This document shows, piece by piece, positions 42,554 through 44,288 of a DNA stretch of 44,288 nucleotides. The notes below the pieces were generated by a model that saw only the letters and a program-made list of their open reading frames with translations, did no database searches and was not told where the DNA came from. Numbering within the stretch: position 1 is the stretch's first letter; each line of letters starts with the position of its first letter. Source of the DNA: Nitrospirales bacterium (GTDB lineage Bacteria; Nitrospirota; Nitrospiria; Nitrospirales; UBA8639); assembly GCA_029261275.1 (NCBI GenBank), contig JAJDBR010000240.1:1-44288 (forward strand). The letters are read 5' to 3'. A program made the position numbers and the translations under genes.

Positions 42554-44122
42554 TTAGTGCCCCCCACCTCCTGTCTGAAGTCTTTCCATGACATCATCCA
42601 GGCTAAAGCTGGCGGCTTTTTGACGAGGCGGAAATTCCTTAAAGGTTGCCAGGAATTTTCCGACATAGGCTTGGGCCGGAACAAGCATAAAGGCATGATC
42701 CAGGAGCCAATCATAATAGGTATTCGACGTAATTTGTCCTCGCTCATAGGGATCGCGACGCAAATTAAAAATTAAGGGAACTCGCAATGGCGTAAACGGG
42801 TTGGCCCAAATTTCAAATGTCGCTTCAACTCGTTGTTGTAAAAAAATCAACTTCCAATCGTTGTAACGCAACGCACTCAAATCTCCGTCGTCGGTAAAGT
42901 AGAAGATTTCATTTCGACGTCCGTTTTTTTCCTTCCCCGTTAGATGGGGGAGGAAATTATATCCATCTAAATGCACCTTGAAGGTTTTGTTCCCGGCCTT
43001 ATGACCCTTCTTTAATTTTGCCTTGATATCCGCATCTCCGGCGATGGCGGCAAAGGTCGGCAACCAATCCATGTGGTGCATAATCTCATTGGACACTGAG
43101 CCTGGTTGAATGTGGCCGGGCCACCGAACCATGGCAGGCACCCGCATGGCGCCTTCCCAGTTGGTATTCTTTTCACCACGAAATGGCGTCATCGCCGCAT
43201 CCGGCCAGGTGTTCATGTGTGGACCATTATCAGTGGAATAAAAGACAATGGTGTTGTCCGCAATTCCAAGGTCATCCAGTTTTTTCAGCAGTTTTCCAAC
43301 ATGCATGTCATGTTCGACCATGCCGTCACTATATTCGTCTTGTCCGGAAATCCCTCTCAGTTCAGGCTTTACATGGGTACGGAAATGCATGCGGGTGCCA
43401 TTCCACCAAACAAAGAATGGCTTTTTGGCTTTGTGTTGCCGATCAATGAAGTCCAAGGCCGCATCGGATGTTTCATCGTCGACCGTCTCCATCCGTTTCT
43501 TGGTTAACGGTCCCGTATCTTGAATTTTTCCATCAGCATGGGAATGAATGACACCACGAGGGCCGAATTTTTTGTGGAAGTTGGGATGTTTCTTTGGGTC
43601 CGGATAGTCGGGAAGCTCCGGTTCTTCCTCGGCATTGAGATGGTAGAGATTGCCGAAGAATTCGTCGAATCCATGATTCGTGGGCAGATGTTCATCCTTA
43701 TCGCCAAGATGATTTTTACCAAATTGCCCTGTGGCGTAGCCCATGGGCTTCAAGACTTCCGCAATGGTGGGATCTTCTCCTTTCAGGCCGAGCTCTGCAC
43801 CAGGTAGTCCAACTTTGCTCAGCCCGGTACGAAATACACTTTGGCCCGTGATAAATGACGAGCGGCCTGCCGTGCAGGATTGTTCCGCGTAATAATCGGT
43901 AAAAATCATCCCTTCATTGGCCACCCTATCGATATTGGGCGTTCGGTACCCCATGAGTCCTTTGGTGTAGGCGCTGATATTAGATTGACCAACATCATCA
44001 CCCCAGATGACCAGAATGTTGGGTTGGTCTTTCGCTTGTGCTGGTGCCAGGCCCAAACACCATATGAGGGCGAAGATTAAGCTAGCAAAAGGCCATGAAT
44101 TTCTAGAGGGGGTTTTTTTCAT
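42554..44122 (-). CDS. Periplasmic sulfatase with C-x-A-x-R formylglycine motif
   Basis: 522 residues from ATG 44122, with AGAGGAA upstream and a signal peptide (FASLIFALIWCLGLAPAQA). The catalytic Cys83 lies in SCTAGRSSFITGQ, i.e. C-x-A-x-R rather than the C-x-P-x-R of the other four sulfatases. Metal ligands Asp42-Asp43 (GDDVGQSN) and FYSTDNGPHMNTW, plus QFGKNHLGDKDEH, in which Asn replaces the usual Trp of GKWH. Further on are VRWPGHIQPG and HHMDWLPTFAAIAG. The C-terminal part contains PLIFNLRRDPYERGQ. A terminator follows, and the partial gene upstream ends 36 bases away. Substrate unknown. Confidence 0.93.
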   Translation of the reverse strand: MKKTPSRNSWPFASLIFALIWCLGLAPAQAKDQPNILVIWGDDVGQSNISAYTKGLMGYRTPNIDRVANEGMIFTDYYAEQSCTAGRSSFITGQSVFRTGLSKVGLPGAELGLKGEDPTIAEVLKPMGYATGQFGKNHLGDKDEHLPTNHGFDEFFGNLYHLNAEEEPELPDYPDPKKHPNFHKKFGPRGVIHSHADGKIQDTGPLTKKRMETVDDETSDAALDFIDRQHKAKKPFFVWWNGTRMHFRTHVKPELRGISGQDEYSDGMVEHDMHVGKLLKKLDDLGIADNTIVFYSTDNGPHMNTWPDAAMTPFRGEKNTNWEGAMRVPAMVRWPGHIQPGSVSNEIMHHMDWLPTFAAIAGDADIKAKLKKGHKAGNKTFKVHLDGYNFLPHLTGKEKNGRRNEIFYFTDDGDLSALRYNDWKLIFLQQRVEATFEIWANPFTPLRVPLIFNLRRDPYERGQITSNTYYDWLLDHAFMLVPAQAYVGKFLATFKEFPPRQKAASFSLDDVMERLQTGGGGH

Positions 44123-44158
44123 GAGAATTCCTCTTATTCAAATAATTAAAAAAAATGT

Positions 44159-44287
44159 CTAATACATCAAAGGAATATTTGCGGCTAAGTCATATTTAAT
44201 CAAGGCGCGAATTTTGCTTTCCATTTGCAAATAGCGGGCAACCTTGGGGGCTGGCAGAATTTTCGTGAGTTTTTCGGCATACTCCCT
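44159..44287 (-). CDS. C-terminal end of an unidentified gene, cut by window edge
   Basis: The last 42 codons of a minus-strand gene run in from the right edge to TAG 44159-44161. They read KLTKILPAPKVARYLQMESK, then IRALIKYDLAANIPLMY. This ending (a Leu-Pro...Lys-Val-Ala-Arg helix followed by Asp-Leu-Ala...Ile-Pro-Leu) resembles the tail of small helical periplasmic proteins I have seen without a clear name. It lies 36 bases upstream of the CTAGR-type sulfatase gene and is probably in the same operon. Confidence 0.65.
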   Translation of the reverse strand, partial: REYAEKLTKILPAPKVARYLQMESKIRALIKYDLAANIPLMY

Positions 44288-44288
44288 T

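Noticed and set aside
1-44288. CRISPR array, tRNA, rRNA or prophage
   Set aside because: No regularly spaced repeats, cloverleaf-like or rRNA-like stretches and no phage structural genes were recognised by eye.

Overview
The window reads as chromosomal DNA of a Gram-negative bacterium. It encodes at least seven outer-membrane barrels or channels (two OprB-like porins, a TolC-type channel, FadL, a MetA-pathway barrel and two unnamed barrels), many Sec and lipoprotein signal peptides, and a complete RND efflux pump. Base composition looks near 50 % GC by eye. The DUF502 gene, the porins and the large sulfatases would fit a Nitrospira-like (Nitrospirota) genome, but no marker gene settles this, so the taxonomic call is low-confidence inference. 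I saw no tRNA, rRNA, CRISPR array or prophage. The only mobile-element trace is a truncated IS630-type transposase.

Layout. 1-3.6 kb: the 3' part of a membrane pyrophosphatase, then a sensorless histidine kinase overlapping an Rcp1-like response regulator. 3.7-4.2 kb: IS630 remnant. 4.3-8.8 kb, minus strand: a BamE-like lipoprotein, an alpha/beta-hydrolase lipoprotein, a small lipoprotein and an MscS channel split by a -1 frameshift. 9.0-20.6 kb, plus strand: OprB-like porin, periplasmic amidohydrolase, RND pump operon (adaptor, inner-membrane pump, outer-membrane factor), a decayed amidohydrolase-like gene, DUF502 membrane protein and a second OprB-like porin. 20.7-30 kb, mixed strands: a second MscS channel, a YSC84/SYLF-type protein, a small lipoprotein gene with an in-frame TGA, a prokaryotic pentameric ligand-gated ion channel, a barrel protein, a second hydrolase lipoprotein and a FadL-type transporter.

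30.1-44.3 kb, all minus strand, is the most distinctive part: five secreted sulfatases (one frameshifted) interspersed with a periplasmic HAD phosphatase-like protein, an outer-membrane barrel, an NTF2/SnoaL-like protein, a MetA-pathway-type barrel and a relic of a second such barrel gene. A plausible model (inference) is a locus in which barrels admit sulfated organic compounds and periplasmic sulfatases and the HAD enzyme remove sulfate and phosphate. Neither a formylglycine-generating enzyme nor an anSME maturase is encoded here, and no sulfate-use genes are adjacent.

Several reading frames are broken by single-base lesions (about 8.46, 18.44 and 37.98 kb) or by a stop (23.74 kb). Some could be assembly errors, and they need read-level checking before being called pseudogenes. 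The 18.2-18.6 kb gene carries several lesions and is the best case for true decay.
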